This document shows, piece by piece, positions 8,441 through 17,811 of a DNA stretch of 64,000 nt. The stretch comes from Lacrimispora saccharolytica (GTDB lineage: Bacteria > Bacillota > Clostridia > Lachnospirales > Lachnospiraceae). A program made the position numbers and the translations under genes. The stretch is from assembly GCA_016899975.1 (NCBI GenBank), contig JACJJN010000019.1, forward strand, positions 1 through 64,000. Reading direction: 5' to 3'. Positions within the stretch are counted from its first letter, which is position 1. Each line of letters begins with the position of its first letter. The notes beneath the pieces are model-generated. The model was not told the DNA's origin. It did no database searches and worked only from the letters and a program-made list of their open reading frames with translations.

Positions 8441-8502
8441 AAATTCCCGCAGAGTCCGGGAGCGCGCACATACGCGTTCCGGATTCTACGGGAATTTTTT
8501 TG
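8441..8502. terminator. Bidirectional intrinsic terminator
   Basis: AAATTCCCG (8441-8449) pairs with CGGGAATTT (8489-8497), with an inner GTCCGG/CCGGAT pairing. A run of T follows on the plus strand and a run of A precedes it only weakly. It separates the rightward sigma-like gene from the leftward trpB. Confidence 0.8.
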
Positions 8503-8571
8503 TTTTTTCAAAGTCTTTTGTTGTTTTGGGAAGCTTCCAAAGATACCGTTTTGTATGTAGTCAACCGTATG

Positions 8572-9942
8572 TCAGTCAACCTTCGGGAATTTTGCGAAGG
8601 ATGCTTCCAGTTCTTCGTCCGTTGGAATATAGTCGGTCATCTCGCCGTTGTTGTATTTTTCATAAGCTACCATATCAAAATATCCCGTTCCGGTCAGACC
8701 GAAGACGATGGTCTTTTCTTCACCGGTTTCCTTGCACTTGAGCGCTTCGTCGATCGCGACGCGGATTGCATGGCTGCTCTCCGGTGCGGGCAGGATTCCT
8801 TCGATGCGGGCAAACTGTTCAGCGGCTGCAAAAACGGAGGTCTGTTCTACGGAGCGGGCTTCCAGCAGGCCGTCCGCATAGAGCTGGGAAACCACAGAAC
8901 TCATGCCGTGATAGCGCAGTCCGCCTGCGTGGTTGGCGGATGGGATAAAGTCGCAGCCCAGCGTGTACATCTTCGACAGTGGGCATACTTTTCCGGTATC
9001 GCAGAAGTCATAGGCAAAGCGGCCTCTGGTCAGGCTCGGGCAGGAAGCCGGTTCTACGGCAATGATCTGGTACTGTTTTTCGCCCCGGAGCATTTCTCCC
9101 GCAAACGGGGAAATCAGACCGCCAAGGTTGGAACCGCCGCCGGCACAGCCGATGATGATATCCGGCTGAATGTCATATTTATCCAGAGCGGCTTTCGTCT
9201 CCAGTCCGATAATGGACTGATGGAGGAGTACCTGAGAGAGGACCGAGCCAAGGACGTAACGGTAATTGGGGTTGGCGGAAGCAGCCTCCACCGCTTCGGA
9301 GATCGCACAGCCAAGGCTTCCGGAGGTTCCCGGATGCTCGGCAAGGATTTTTCTTCCCACGTTGGTCGTCTCGGACGGGGACGGAGTTACGGACGCGCCG
9401 TAGGTACGCATCACTTCACGGCGGAACGGTTTCTGCTCGTAGGAGACTTTTACCATGTAGACTTTGCAGTCCAGATGGAAGTAAGCGCATGCCATGGAGA
9501 GGGCAGTGCCCCACTGTCCGGCACCGGTTTCAGTGGTAACACCGGTCAGTCCCTGTTCTTTCGCGTAGTAAGCCTGAGCGATCGCGGAATTCAGTTTATG
9601 GCTGCCGGAAGTGTTGTTTCCCTCAAATTTGTAGTAAATTTTTGCGGGAGTGTCCAGTTCCTTTTCCAGACAGTAAGCGCGGACGAGAGGTGACGGACGG
9701 TACATTTTGTAAAAATCCCGGATCTCTTTCGGAATATCAATGTAAGCGTCTGTATCATTCAGTTCCTGGCGCGCCAGCTCGTCACAGAAAATAGTCCGAA
9801 GCTCTTCAAAGGTAACCGGCTGTAAGGTGGCCGGATTCAGAAGTGGAGCCGGTTTGTTTTTCATATCGGCGCGGACATTATACCACTGTCTGGGAAGTTC
9901 GCTTTCTTCCAGATAAATTTTGTAGGGAATTTTTTTCTCCAT
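8572..9942 (-). CDS. trpB: Tryptophan synthase beta chain-like (TrpB2 type)
   Basis: PLP enzyme of the TrpB2 branch, which joins indole and serine to make tryptophan. At 456 residues it is longer than canonical TrpB, as expected for TrpB2. The PLP lysine lies in NNTSGSHKLNSA (K116), the catalytic ETGAGQWG motif follows, and the phosphate-binding GCAGGGSN is near the middle. No trpA, trpC or other trp gene is beside it. It is preceded by aroK, 20 bases upstream on the same strand, which links it to aromatic amino acid synthesis. TrpB2 proteins often act without TrpA, for example in indole salvage. Confidence 0.9.
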   Translation of the reverse strand: MEKKIPYKIYLEESELPRQWYNVRADMKNKPAPLLNPATLQPVTFEELRTIFCDELARQELNDTDAYIDIPKEIRDFYKMYRPSPLVRAYCLEKELDTPAKIYYKFEGNNTSGSHKLNSAIAQAYYAKEQGLTGVTTETGAGQWGTALSMACAYFHLDCKVYMVKVSYEQKPFRREVMRTYGASVTPSPSETTNVGRKILAEHPGTSGSLGCAISEAVEAASANPNYRYVLGSVLSQVLLHQSIIGLETKAALDKYDIQPDIIIGCAGGGSNLGGLISPFAGEMLRGEKQYQIIAVEPASCPSLTRGRFAYDFCDTGKVCPLSKMYTLGCDFIPSANHAGGLRYHGMSSVVSQLYADGLLEARSVEQTSVFAAAEQFARIEGILPAPESSHAIRVAIDEALKCKETGEEKTIVFGLTGTGYFDMVAYEKYNNGEMTDYIPTDEELEASFAKFPKVD

Positions 9943-9962
9943 TTCACATTTCCTCCATATTT

Positions 9963-10484
9963 TTAATTCAATACCAGTCGGCTCAGTTCCTCGCAGATGC
10001 TGTCGATGGTCCGGTGGTCGGTGGCGATGATCCGGTCGGCGGCAGCCTCATATTTCGGCCGGCGCTGTTCCAGAAGTTCGGCGATCGCCTCCGGGCTTTT
10101 CCGGTTTTTCAGATTGGGCCGGTCGTCGCTGCCGCGGGTTCTGGAATAGATGGTTTCCGGGGTAGCAGTCAGAAGGATGACCTCGCCGATTTTTTTCATT
10201 TCTGTAACGTTTTCCCTGCGAAGGGGCACACCGCCGCCGCAGGATACGACACAGCCGTTTCTGCCCTGAAGACTTCGCAGCAGGGCGGTTTCCAGATCAC
10301 GGAAATATTCTTCGCCGTAACGTTCAAAGATTTCCGGAATGGAGAGTCCCTGCTGGCCGGCGATCATCTGATCCATCTCCACCACTTCCATCTGGCAATG
10401 TCTGCCCAGCGCTGCTGCTACAGAACTTTTGCCGCAGCCCATGAAACCGATGAGCACAAGGTTTTTTTCTGGTTTCTGATTCAT
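9963..10484 (-). CDS. aroK: Shikimate kinase
   Basis: Phosphorylates shikimate to shikimate 3-phosphate in chorismate synthesis. The 173-residue product shows the P-loop LIGFMGCGKSSV at the N-terminus, the shikimate-binding aspartate in EMDQMI, the FRDLE segment, the CGGG motif (VVSCGGGVPLR) and the lid region with SDDRPNL. The ATG at 10484 follows AGAGGAAACCT. An upstream in-frame extension has no ribosome binding site and was rejected. It forms a two-gene unit with trpB. Confidence 0.93.
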   Translation of the reverse strand: MNQKPEKNLVLIGFMGCGKSSVAAALGRHCQMEVVEMDQMIAGQQGLSIPEIFERYGEEYFRDLETALLRSLQGRNGCVVSCGGGVPLRRENVTEMKKIGEVILLTATPETIYSRTRGSDDRPNLKNRKSPEAIAELLEQRRPKYEAAADRIIATDHRTIDSICEELSRLVLN

Positions 10485-10636
10485 AGGTTTCCTCTTTTTG
10501 CTTTTGTACTGTGATGTAATAAACAATAGGTTGTAGTCAGTGTAACACATGTGGAGGGCAGTGGCAAGAGTTTTTCATGCAGAAAAACCCAGAAAAAAAT
10601 GCAGAATGGTCATGAATGCGGTATCTGCTCAGCACC

Positions 10637-10665
10637 TTGAAATTCTCCGGTTTCTATGATATGAT
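10637..10665 (+). promoter_or_regulatory. Sigma-A promoter of the 10734 gene
   Basis: TTGAAA (10637-10642), a 17-base spacer and TATGAT (10660-10665). It leads into an AAAGGAGGAG ribosome binding site just before the start at 10734. Confidence 0.65.
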
Positions 10666-10733
10666 TTTCAACAATTCCATATGCTTTTCTGATGGGATAA
10701 GGCATCGAATTTAAAGGAGGAGAAATTGAACTT

Positions 10734-12356
10734 ATGAAACGTGGCAACCTGAAATGGAAGCTGCTGGCAGTTCTGGCAGCGCTCATTGCAGCCGGTGTCT
10801 ATTATTATGTGGCATTGCCTGCGGTGAACATTCACAGCAAAGGATTTTGGGGCTTTCTGATCGGCATCGTGGTCGTTTTTCTGATCGTTTATTCGCTGAG
10901 AAAGAAAACCACAGATGTGAGGGAATTGAAGTCTTATCTGGGATTTAAGATCGGGGCGGGAATCATTGGCCTGCTGCTGGTCTTTCTGATCGTCGGTACG
11001 GTGCTTTCCTCACCGATCGTCAATGCAAAGAAGTATTACAACCTGGTGGAGCAGGAGGAAAGAAATTTCACGGAAGATATCCCGCAGATCAGTTTTGATC
11101 AGATACCGATCCTTGACCGGGACAGTGCGATTATCCTCGGTGAACGGAAGATGGGAAGCATCGTGGATATGGTTTCCCAGTTTGAAGTCAGCGACCTGTA
11201 TTCTCAGATCAATTATCAGGAAGTACCGGTACGTGTTTCCCCGCTGGTTTATGCCAGCACGATCAAATGGTTCACCAACCAGTCGGAAGGTATTCCGGCA
11301 TATATGCAGATCGATATGGCGACCCAGGAGACGGAACTGGTGATGCTGGATCAGCCGATCCGGTATTCCGAGTCGGAACTGTTTAACCGCAACATTTACC
11401 GTCATCTGAGATTCCGTTATCCGACTTACATGTTCGATCAGATCAGTTTTGAGATCAATGATGACGGTGTTCCGTACTGGGTATGCCCGGTGCAGAAGTT
11501 CAACATCGGCCTGTTTGGCGGCCAGACCATTGGACGTGTGGTTCTGTGTAATGCCCAGACCGGCGAGACGGAAGATTATGCGATCGAAGACTGTCCTCAG
11601 TGGGTGGACCGTGCGTATCCGGCGGATCTTCTGCTGGAACTTTACAACTACCATGGCACACTGGTCAACGGATTCCTCAACAGTGTGTTCGGGCAGAAAG
11701 GATGTCTGAAGACCACCGACGGCTATAATTATATCGCGATGGACGATGATGTGTGGGTATACACAGGCGTGACATCCGTGAACTCCGACCAGTCCAACGT
11801 GGGATTTATCCTGATGAATCAGAGAACGATGGAGACGAGATATTATGCGATCTCCGGTGCGGAGGAGCGTTCGGCAATGGCTTCCGCGGAAGGACAGGTG
11901 CAGAACCTGCGCTATACAGCGGCGTTCCCGCTGCTTTTGAATGTGGCAAATGAGCCGACGTATGTGATGGCGCTGAAGGACGGCGCGGGACTGGTGAAGA
12001 AATATGCAATGGTCAATGTGCAGCAGTATCAGACCGTTGCCACGGGAGACACCCTTTCCGACTGCCAGGAAGAATATGTCCGGCTGCTGGAGACCAGCGG
12101 CATTTCCGATGACACAGATGTGGCAGCAGAGACAGAGACGGTGACAGGAACCATTACCCGGATCGCCCAGAGTGTCATCGACGGCAATTCTCACTTCTAT
12201 CTGGTACTGGATGGGGACGACAGGATCTATGATGTGTCGATCACGGATTTTGTGGAAATCGTAACGTACCAGGAAGGTGACCGGATCACCATGGAGTATC
12301 AGGAAGGCGATCCGTTATGCACGGTAACCGCAATCGGTGAGGAACAGGTATCATAA
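10734..12356 (+). CDS. Membrane-anchored protein of unknown function
   Basis: A 540-residue protein with three N-terminal transmembrane helices (about 9-27, 37-55, 73-95) and a large soluble domain of about 440 residues, predicted to be outside the membrane. The soluble part has repeated beta-rich segments (YWVCPVQKFNIGLFGGQTIGRVVLCN and WVYTGVTSVNSDQSNVGFIL regions). It ends in an OB-fold-like stretch (about 465-535, TGTITRIAQSV..HFYLVLDG..YDVSI..GDRITMEYQ). The overall architecture is familiar from uncharacterised Firmicutes proteins, but I cannot name a family with confidence. It is transcribed alone from a recognisable promoter and ends before a strong terminator. Confidence 0.75.
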   Translation: MKRGNLKWKLLAVLAALIAAGVYYYVALPAVNIHSKGFWGFLIGIVVVFLIVYSLRKKTTDVRELKSYLGFKIGAGIIGLLLVFLIVGTVLSSPIVNAKKYYNLVEQEERNFTEDIPQISFDQIPILDRDSAIILGERKMGSIVDMVSQFEVSDLYSQINYQEVPVRVSPLVYASTIKWFTNQSEGIPAYMQIDMATQETELVMLDQPIRYSESELFNRNIYRHLRFRYPTYMFDQISFEINDDGVPYWVCPVQKFNIGLFGGQTIGRVVLCNAQTGETEDYAIEDCPQWVDRAYPADLLLELYNYHGTLVNGFLNSVFGQKGCLKTTDGYNYIAMDDDVWVYTGVTSVNSDQSNVGFILMNQRTMETRYYAISGAEERSAMASAEGQVQNLRYTAAFPLLLNVANEPTYVMALKDGAGLVKKYAMVNVQQYQTVATGDTLSDCQEEYVRLLETSGISDDTDVAAETETVTGTITRIAQSVIDGNSHFYLVLDGDDRIYDVSITDFVEIVTYQEGDRITMEYQEGDPLCTVTAIGEEQVS

Positions 12357-12423
12357 AAAGATAAAGCAAAGAGAATCAACGAAAAGTAAAAAGACAGACA
12401 GAGAGATAACAATGAGACAGAGG

Positions 12424-12470
12424 CAGGCTCCGGCAGCCCGGCATTTGTGCCGGCGCCGGAGCCTGTTTTT
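12424..12470 (+). terminator. Intrinsic terminator abutting the lacI RBS
   Basis: CAGGCTCCGGC (12424-12434) and GCCGGAGCCTG (12455-12465) enclose a second GCCGGCA-type pairing, followed by TTTTT. The next gene's ribosome binding site (GGGAGGT) begins at once. It ends the preceding transcript and may also act as an attenuator for lacI, because no separate promoter is evident between them. Confidence 0.8.
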
Positions 12471-12480
12471 GGGAGGTTTT

Positions 12481-13518
12481 ATGATAAGGATTAAAGATAT
12501 TGCAGAAAAAGCAGGAGTGAGCCCGACGACAGTCTCCAATGTGATCCACGGGAAGACCGGCAGGGTTTCCGGGGAAACGGTGGAGAAGATCAACCGCATT
12601 CTGGAGGAGATGAACTACGTGCCGAGTATCAGTGCGCGGATGCTGGCAAGGGAACATTCCGGGTTGATCGGTGTCGTGCTCGGATATACCAGGGAAGGGA
12701 TGTCTTACGCGCTGGAGGACCCATTTATCGCGGAGCTGGTGGGTAACCTGGAGTATCAGATTCAGGAAAACGGATATTATATGATGCTGGTGACACGGTA
12801 CCAAGGAAGAGATTTGATGGAGCAGATCCTTGGCTGGAATCTGGAAGCGATGATTTCCATCGGACTGGAAGAGAGGGAGATTGCCAAGATTCGAAGCCGT
12901 TTTTCCGGTCCGATGGCTGTGATCGATGGTTACTGCCGGCTGCCGGAAGGTGTGGTGAATGTGCGCACGGACGACTGGGGCGGCGGTTACCTGATGGCAA
13001 ATTATCTGCTGAAAAAGGGACACAGAAAACTGCTGTTTCTCACGGACAATGATCATGCGGTGGATCATGAGCGGTGGCTCGGCGTTCAGGCGGCACTGGA
13101 GGAAGAGCAGGTGGAGAATGTTGCTTCCAGCCATATTCTGATTGCGAGGGAGCCGTCGGAGCGGAAGAGACAGTATCAGGAGATGCTTCCTTTTTTGCGA
13201 AAACAGAGTGCGCTGTTCTTTGCTTCGGACCTCTATGCGGTGGAAGCGTTGAATTTCCTGCAGGATCACGGGGTGCGGGTTCCGGAAGAAGTGTCGGTTG
13301 CGGGTTTTGATGATGTTTCCTATGCGAAACTTTCCAGACCTGCGCTGACCACCGTGCGCCAGAACGTGGACGAAAAGGCGCGGCGTGCGGCGCAGGCGGT
13401 TCTCAAACGGATGCGGGAGGAACCGGCGGAAGCGGAATACAAAGTATCAACCCTGCTGATTGAGAGAGAATCTGTGTCAGACAGAACTGACCGGTCTGAA
13501 ATTAGTGAAAATATATAA
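12481..13518 (+). CDS. LacI family transcriptional regulator
   Basis: A 345-residue repressor with the LacI helix-turn-helix at the N-terminus (IKDIAEKAGVSPTTVSNVIHG) followed by the hinge and a periplasmic-binding-protein-like sugar sensor ending in the usual FDDVSYAKLSRPALTTVRQ segment. The ATG at 12481 is used because it starts the HTH and follows GGGAGGTTTT. It lies directly upstream of GH13 and GH31 alpha-glucosidase genes in the same orientation, and a perfect 16-bp palindrome sits in front of them. It is therefore probably the local repressor of alpha-glucoside use, comparable to MalR; the ligand is inferred. Confidence 0.9.
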   Translation: MIRIKDIAEKAGVSPTTVSNVIHGKTGRVSGETVEKINRILEEMNYVPSISARMLAREHSGLIGVVLGYTREGMSYALEDPFIAELVGNLEYQIQENGYYMMLVTRYQGRDLMEQILGWNLEAMISIGLEEREIAKIRSRFSGPMAVIDGYCRLPEGVVNVRTDDWGGGYLMANYLLKKGHRKLLFLTDNDHAVDHERWLGVQAALEEEQVENVASSHILIAREPSERKRQYQEMLPFLRKQSALFFASDLYAVEALNFLQDHGVRVPEEVSVAGFDDVSYAKLSRPALTTVRQNVDEKARRAAQAVLKRMREEPAEAEYKVSTLLIERESVSDRTDRSEISENI

Positions 13519-13549
13519 AAATTAAAACATAAACTTGTATAGAAATAAT

Positions 13550-13596
13550 AGTTTTGCGCAAAACTGTTGAAAACCACGGGACAGATGTGATAGTAT
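13550..13596 (+). promoter_or_regulatory. LacI-type operator and promoter of the GH13-GH31 operon
   Basis: AGTTTTGCGCAAAACT (13550-13565) is a perfect palindrome with the central CG typical of LacI-family operators. It abuts TTGAAA (13567-13572), which is followed after 18 bases by TAGTAT (13591-13596). The operator lies just upstream of and touching the -35 box, so a bound repressor would exclude RNA polymerase. Confidence 0.65.
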
Positions 13597-13701
13597 GGAC
13601 TCGTAGAGAAAAAGATCACAGGAAAGCAGGCGAGAGGACAGAGATGGACGTGATGCGTGCCTGCCTGCACCTGTAAAAAATAGGAAAGCGAGGAAAAACA
13701 T

Positions 13702-15366
13702 ATGGAAAAAGCATGGTGGAAAGAAGCGGTGGTCTATCAGATTTATCCGAGAAGCTTCATGGACAGCAACGGGGATGGAATCGGAGATATCAACGGCATT
13801 ACCTCACGGCTGGATTATCTGAAGGAACTCGGCGTGGATGTCCTGTGGCTGTCTCCGGTCTACCAGTCGCCCAATGATGACAATGGCTATGATATCAGCG
13901 ATTACCAGGCAATCATGGAAGAATTCGGCACAATGGAAGATTTTGACCGTATGCTGGAAGGCATTCACGCGAGGGGCATGAAGCTGGTGATGGACCTGGT
14001 GGTAAACCATACCTCCGACGAGCACCCGTGGTTTGTGGAGAGCCGCAAATCAAAGGACAATCCGTACCGTGATTATTATATCTGGAGAGAGGGAAAAGAT
14101 GGAAAAGAGCCGAACAACTGGGGAAGTTGTTTCTCCGGCTCCGCGTGGGAGTATGATAAGACGACAGATATGTATTACCTTCATCTGTTTTCCAAAAAAC
14201 AGCCGGATCTGAACTGGGACAATCCAAAAGTCCGTGACGAAGTTTTCCAGATGATGAACTGGTGGTGTGAGAAAGGAATCGACGGATTCCGTATGGATGT
14301 GATCAGCCTGATTTCCAAGAAACCGGGGCTTCCGGACGGTTATCAGGCACCGGGAGCTCTGTATGGGGATTCGGGATGTGCCAATGGTCCTCATGTCCAT
14401 GAATATCTGCAGGAAATGAACCAGAAAGTGCTGTCCCACTATGATCTGATGACAGTGGGAGAATGCGCCGGTGTGACCATTGAAGAGGCGAAAAAATACG
14501 CCAATGCCGACGGAAGAGAGCTGAGCATGGTCTTCCAGTTTGAACATGTGGAAGCCAATGGACCGATGGGCAAATGGACAGATGAGAGAGTCCAGCTGAA
14601 AGATTTCAAGACAACCATGAGCAAATGGCAGACGGAACTGGAAGGAAAAGCATGGAACAGCCTGTTTCTTGGCAACCATGACCAGGCAAGAAGTGTCTCC
14701 CGTTTTGGAAACGATGCGCCGGAATACCGCGCAGTGAGCGCGAAGATGCTGGTGACCTGTCTCCATATGATGCAGGGAACGCCGTACGTGTACCAGGGAG
14801 AAGAGCTTGGAATGACCAACTGTCCGTTTCCGACACTGGAGGATCTGCGGGACATTGAAAGCATCAATGCGTTCCACGAACTGACAGAGGCAGGAAAAGT
14901 GAATCCGGAAGATATGATGCGCTATATCCGTCTCCGCGGAAGGGACAACGCGAGAACACCGATGCAGTGGGATGACGGTGCAAATGCGGGATTTACAACG
15001 GGAACTCCATGGATCATGGTGAACCCCAACTATACCGAGATCAACGCGAAGACCGAGATGGAGGATCCGGATTCTGTATTCCGTTATTACCAGAAGATCA
15101 TTGGCCTGAGAAAGAAAGAGAAGGTCATGGTGTACGGAACGTATCAGCTTCTGGACCCGGACAACGAAAAACTGTATGTTTATACAAGAACTCTGGACAA
15201 TGAAAAACTGCTGGTGATCTGCAATTTCACAGAAGAGGAAGAAACTTACAGCGTACCGGAAGAGTTTTCCAAGGGAGAAGTGCTGATCAGCAGTTATCAT
15301 CGGGAGAAAGCAGAAAAAGAAATCATGCTGAAGCCGTATGAGGCTCTGGTTCTGAAAATTTCATAA
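13702..15366 (+). CDS. GH13 alpha-glucosidase (oligo-1,6-glucosidase/MalL type)
   Basis: Cytoplasmic retaining alpha-glucosidase that removes glucose from the non-reducing end of short alpha-glucosides such as isomaltose or isomaltulose. It has 554 residues and no signal peptide. The four GH13 regions are present: DLVVNHTSDEHPWF, GFRMDVI with the nucleophile D199, the acid/base E254 in VGECAG, and GNHDQ (N325-H326-D327). The stretch around PFPTLEDLRDIES is typical of the GH13_31 branch. It follows a LacI regulator and is followed by a GH31 gene 51 bases downstream. It probably hydrolyses oligosaccharides imported by a transporter encoded elsewhere. The exact linkage preference cannot be read from sequence alone. 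Confidence 0.92.
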   Translation: MEKAWWKEAVVYQIYPRSFMDSNGDGIGDINGITSRLDYLKELGVDVLWLSPVYQSPNDDNGYDISDYQAIMEEFGTMEDFDRMLEGIHARGMKLVMDLVVNHTSDEHPWFVESRKSKDNPYRDYYIWREGKDGKEPNNWGSCFSGSAWEYDKTTDMYYLHLFSKKQPDLNWDNPKVRDEVFQMMNWWCEKGIDGFRMDVISLISKKPGLPDGYQAPGALYGDSGCANGPHVHEYLQEMNQKVLSHYDLMTVGECAGVTIEEAKKYANADGRELSMVFQFEHVEANGPMGKWTDERVQLKDFKTTMSKWQTELEGKAWNSLFLGNHDQARSVSRFGNDAPEYRAVSAKMLVTCLHMMQGTPYVYQGEELGMTNCPFPTLEDLRDIESINAFHELTEAGKVNPEDMMRYIRLRGRDNARTPMQWDDGANAGFTTGTPWIMVNPNYTEINAKTEMEDPDSVFRYYQKIIGLRKKEKVMVYGTYQLLDPDNEKLYVYTRTLDNEKLLVICNFTEEEETYSVPEEFSKGEVLISSYHREKAEKEIMLKPYEALVLKIS

Positions 15367-15417
15367 TCGCGAAGCGCTGCAAACAGCTATAAAGTAAAAT
15401 TGGGAGGATTACAGGAG

Positions 15418-17811
15418 ATGAAAAAATATCTGAAAATAGACGCATATCCGCAGGCATGCCCGGAAAATATGATTCAGGGAGAACATTACCGGATCACAGT
15501 ACTGACTAAAAGCCTGGTACGCCTGGAGTACAGCCCGGATGGAATATTTACCGATGCACCGACGCAGACGGTGCTGAACCGGAATTTCCCGCAGGTTTCT
15601 TTTGAGGTAAGGGAAACACCGGAAGAACTGGAAATCCGCACAGAATATTTCCAGTTGAATTACGACAAAAAAGAATTCACCAGTCACGGTCTTTCCTGCT
15701 ATGCCCTGGGCATGCCGGGAGGAAACCGAAATGCCTGGCGTTACGGTGCGAAAAATGAGAATCTGAAGGGAACAGCAAGAACCCTGGATAATGTCAACGG
15801 AGCCTGTGAGCTGGAGGATGGTATTTTGTCCTTATGGTGCGGCTGCGTGGCGCTGGATGATTCCCGTACGTTGACCCTCCGTGAGGACGGATGGGTGGAA
15901 CCCAGAAAGAAGGGAATCCAGGATCTGTACCTGTTTGCCTACGGACACCGCTATCTGGAAGCGCTGAAAGATTTCTATCATCTCTGCGGAGAGACACCAA
16001 TGCTGCCGAGATTCGCCCTGGGCAACTGGTGGAGCAGATATTACAAATATACGGAAGAGTCCTACATGGAACTGATGGAGCGGTTTGATCAGGAACAGAT
16101 CCCGTTCTCCGTTGCGGTTATTGATATGGACTGGCATCTGGTGGATATCGATCCGAAGTACGGTACAGGATGGACAGGCTATACCTGGAACCGGGAATTC
16201 TTCCCGGATCCGGAACGGTTCCTGAAAAAGCTCCATGACAGAGGAATGAAGACGACTCTCAACCTCCATCCGGCGGACGGCATCCGCGGCTTTGAAGACT
16301 GCTACCCGCAGATGGCTGAGGCGATGGGTCTGGATCCGGAGAAAGAAGAGCCAGTCAATTTTGATATTGCCAATCCGGATTTCCTGGAGGCATATCTGGA
16401 AAAGACCCTTCATCCGCTGGAAGAGGAAGGCGTGGATTTCTGGTGGGTTGACTGGCAGCAGGGAACCAACAGCAAAATGGAAGGGCTGGACCCTCTTTGG
16501 ATGCTGAACCATTACCATTTCCTGGACAGCGCAAGAAACGGAAAACGTCCGATGACCTTTTCCCGTTATGCCGGACCAGGCTCTCACCGATATCCGGTAG
16601 GATTCTCCGGTGACACGCTGATTACCTGGGAATCTCTGGATTTCCAGCCGTATTTTACCAGCACGGCATCCAACATCGGTTATGGATGGTGGAGTCATGA
16701 TATCGGCGGTCATATGTTGGGATACAAGAACGATGAGATGGAAGCGCGCTGGTATCAGTTCGGCGTCTTTTCTCCGATCAACCGTCTGCACAGCAGCAGC
16801 AGTGAATTCAACGGAAAAGAGCCGTGGAGATTCAAAAAAGAAGTTCATGACACCATGTGCGAGTTTCTTCGCCTGCGCCATCGGCTGCTGCCTTACCTGT
16901 ATACCATGAACCACCGGGCATGGGCAGAAGGAGAGCCGATCTGCCAGCCGATGTACTACGCATATCCGGAAAACTGGGATGCCTACGGACGGAAAAATGA
17001 ATATTTCTTCGGAAGCGAGCTGATCGCAGCGCCGGTGACCACAGCGAGGATCGAGAATCTGAATGTGGCAAAGACAAAAGTATGGCTTCCCGAGGGATTG
17101 TGGTTTGATTTCTTCACGGACACCGTATACCAGGGCGGAAGAAACCAGAATATGTACCGCTCTATTGACCAGATTCCGGTACTGGCAAAAGCAGGAGCCA
17201 TTCTCCCGATGACGGATGAGATCCGTGCCATCGACACAGAGAAAAATCCGGAAGAACTGACCGTTCGCGTCTACCCGGGCGCAGACAACAGCTTTACACT
17301 GTACGAGGACGACAACATAACCGAAGGCTACCGTCAGGGAATCTGCGCAGTCACAGAAATGAACCTGAACTGGCAGGAAAAAACCTTCACCATCAAACCG
17401 TCCGCCGGAGACCTGACCCTTCTGCCGAAACAGAGAACCTGGAAGATCGAACTGCACAAAGTGACAGCAGAAGAGGCAGTTGTCCTGGTCAACCAGACAG
17501 AACAGAAAGACTGCTGCACTCACAACGGAACCACCTTGACCATAACCCTGGCTGACATCCGTCCGGAAGACACTATAGAAATCCGTCTGCCCCAGAACAC
17601 CCAGGTGGCAGCCAACCCGGTACAACAGCAGATCTTTGACTTCCTGAACCAGGCGGAGATCGACTTCATCGCCAAAGAAAAAATCTACCAGGCAGCCAGA
17701 CACGCCCAGGAAACCCCGGAACTCCTGCTCAGCGAACTCCAGAGCATGGAAATCACTCCAGACCTCAGCGGAGCCATCCAGGAAATTATCTGCGCGTACT
17801 TAAAACGGTGA
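15418..17811 (+). CDS. GH31 family alpha-glycosidase
   Basis: A 797-residue GH31 enzyme without a signal peptide, hence cytoplasmic. The N-terminal beta-sandwich (about 1-190) is followed by the (beta/alpha)8 barrel. The catalytic nucleophile is the Asp in FWWVDWQQG (D345), and the barrel continues with the GDTLITWESL and GYGWWSHDIGGH signatures. A C-terminal beta domain contains the usual YEDD segment. The last 70 residues form an extra helical tail not needed for catalysis in related enzymes. The WVDWQQG nucleophile motif, instead of WxDMNE, separates it from the enzyme at 27185 and suggests a different alpha-linked substrate. The ATG at 15418 follows GGAGGATTACAGGAG. From about 17400 onwards the coding strand becomes rich in A and C and poor in G and T. 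Confidence 0.9.
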   Translation: MKKYLKIDAYPQACPENMIQGEHYRITVLTKSLVRLEYSPDGIFTDAPTQTVLNRNFPQVSFEVRETPEELEIRTEYFQLNYDKKEFTSHGLSCYALGMPGGNRNAWRYGAKNENLKGTARTLDNVNGACELEDGILSLWCGCVALDDSRTLTLREDGWVEPRKKGIQDLYLFAYGHRYLEALKDFYHLCGETPMLPRFALGNWWSRYYKYTEESYMELMERFDQEQIPFSVAVIDMDWHLVDIDPKYGTGWTGYTWNREFFPDPERFLKKLHDRGMKTTLNLHPADGIRGFEDCYPQMAEAMGLDPEKEEPVNFDIANPDFLEAYLEKTLHPLEEEGVDFWWVDWQQGTNSKMEGLDPLWMLNHYHFLDSARNGKRPMTFSRYAGPGSHRYPVGFSGDTLITWESLDFQPYFTSTASNIGYGWWSHDIGGHMLGYKNDEMEARWYQFGVFSPINRLHSSSSEFNGKEPWRFKKEVHDTMCEFLRLRHRLLPYLYTMNHRAWAEGEPICQPMYYAYPENWDAYGRKNEYFFGSELIAAPVTTARIENLNVAKTKVWLPEGLWFDFFTDTVYQGGRNQNMYRSIDQIPVLAKAGAILPMTDEIRAIDTEKNPEELTVRVYPGADNSFTLYEDDNITEGYRQGICAVTEMNLNWQEKTFTIKPSAGDLTLLPKQRTWKIELHKVTAEEAVVLVNQTEQKDCCTHNGTTLTITLADIRPEDTIEIRLPQNTQVAANPVQQQIFDFLNQAEIDFIAKEKIYQAARHAQETPELLLSELQSMEITPDLSGAIQEIICAYLKR

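Noticed and set aside
8500-9693. 397-codon plus-strand frame
   Set aside because: Opposite trpB, which has clear PLP-enzyme motifs. The plus-strand frame starts inside the terminator and has no motif.
15832-17703. 623-codon open frame on the minus strand
   Set aside because: Opposite the first GH31 gene, with no start signal and no recognisable domain.
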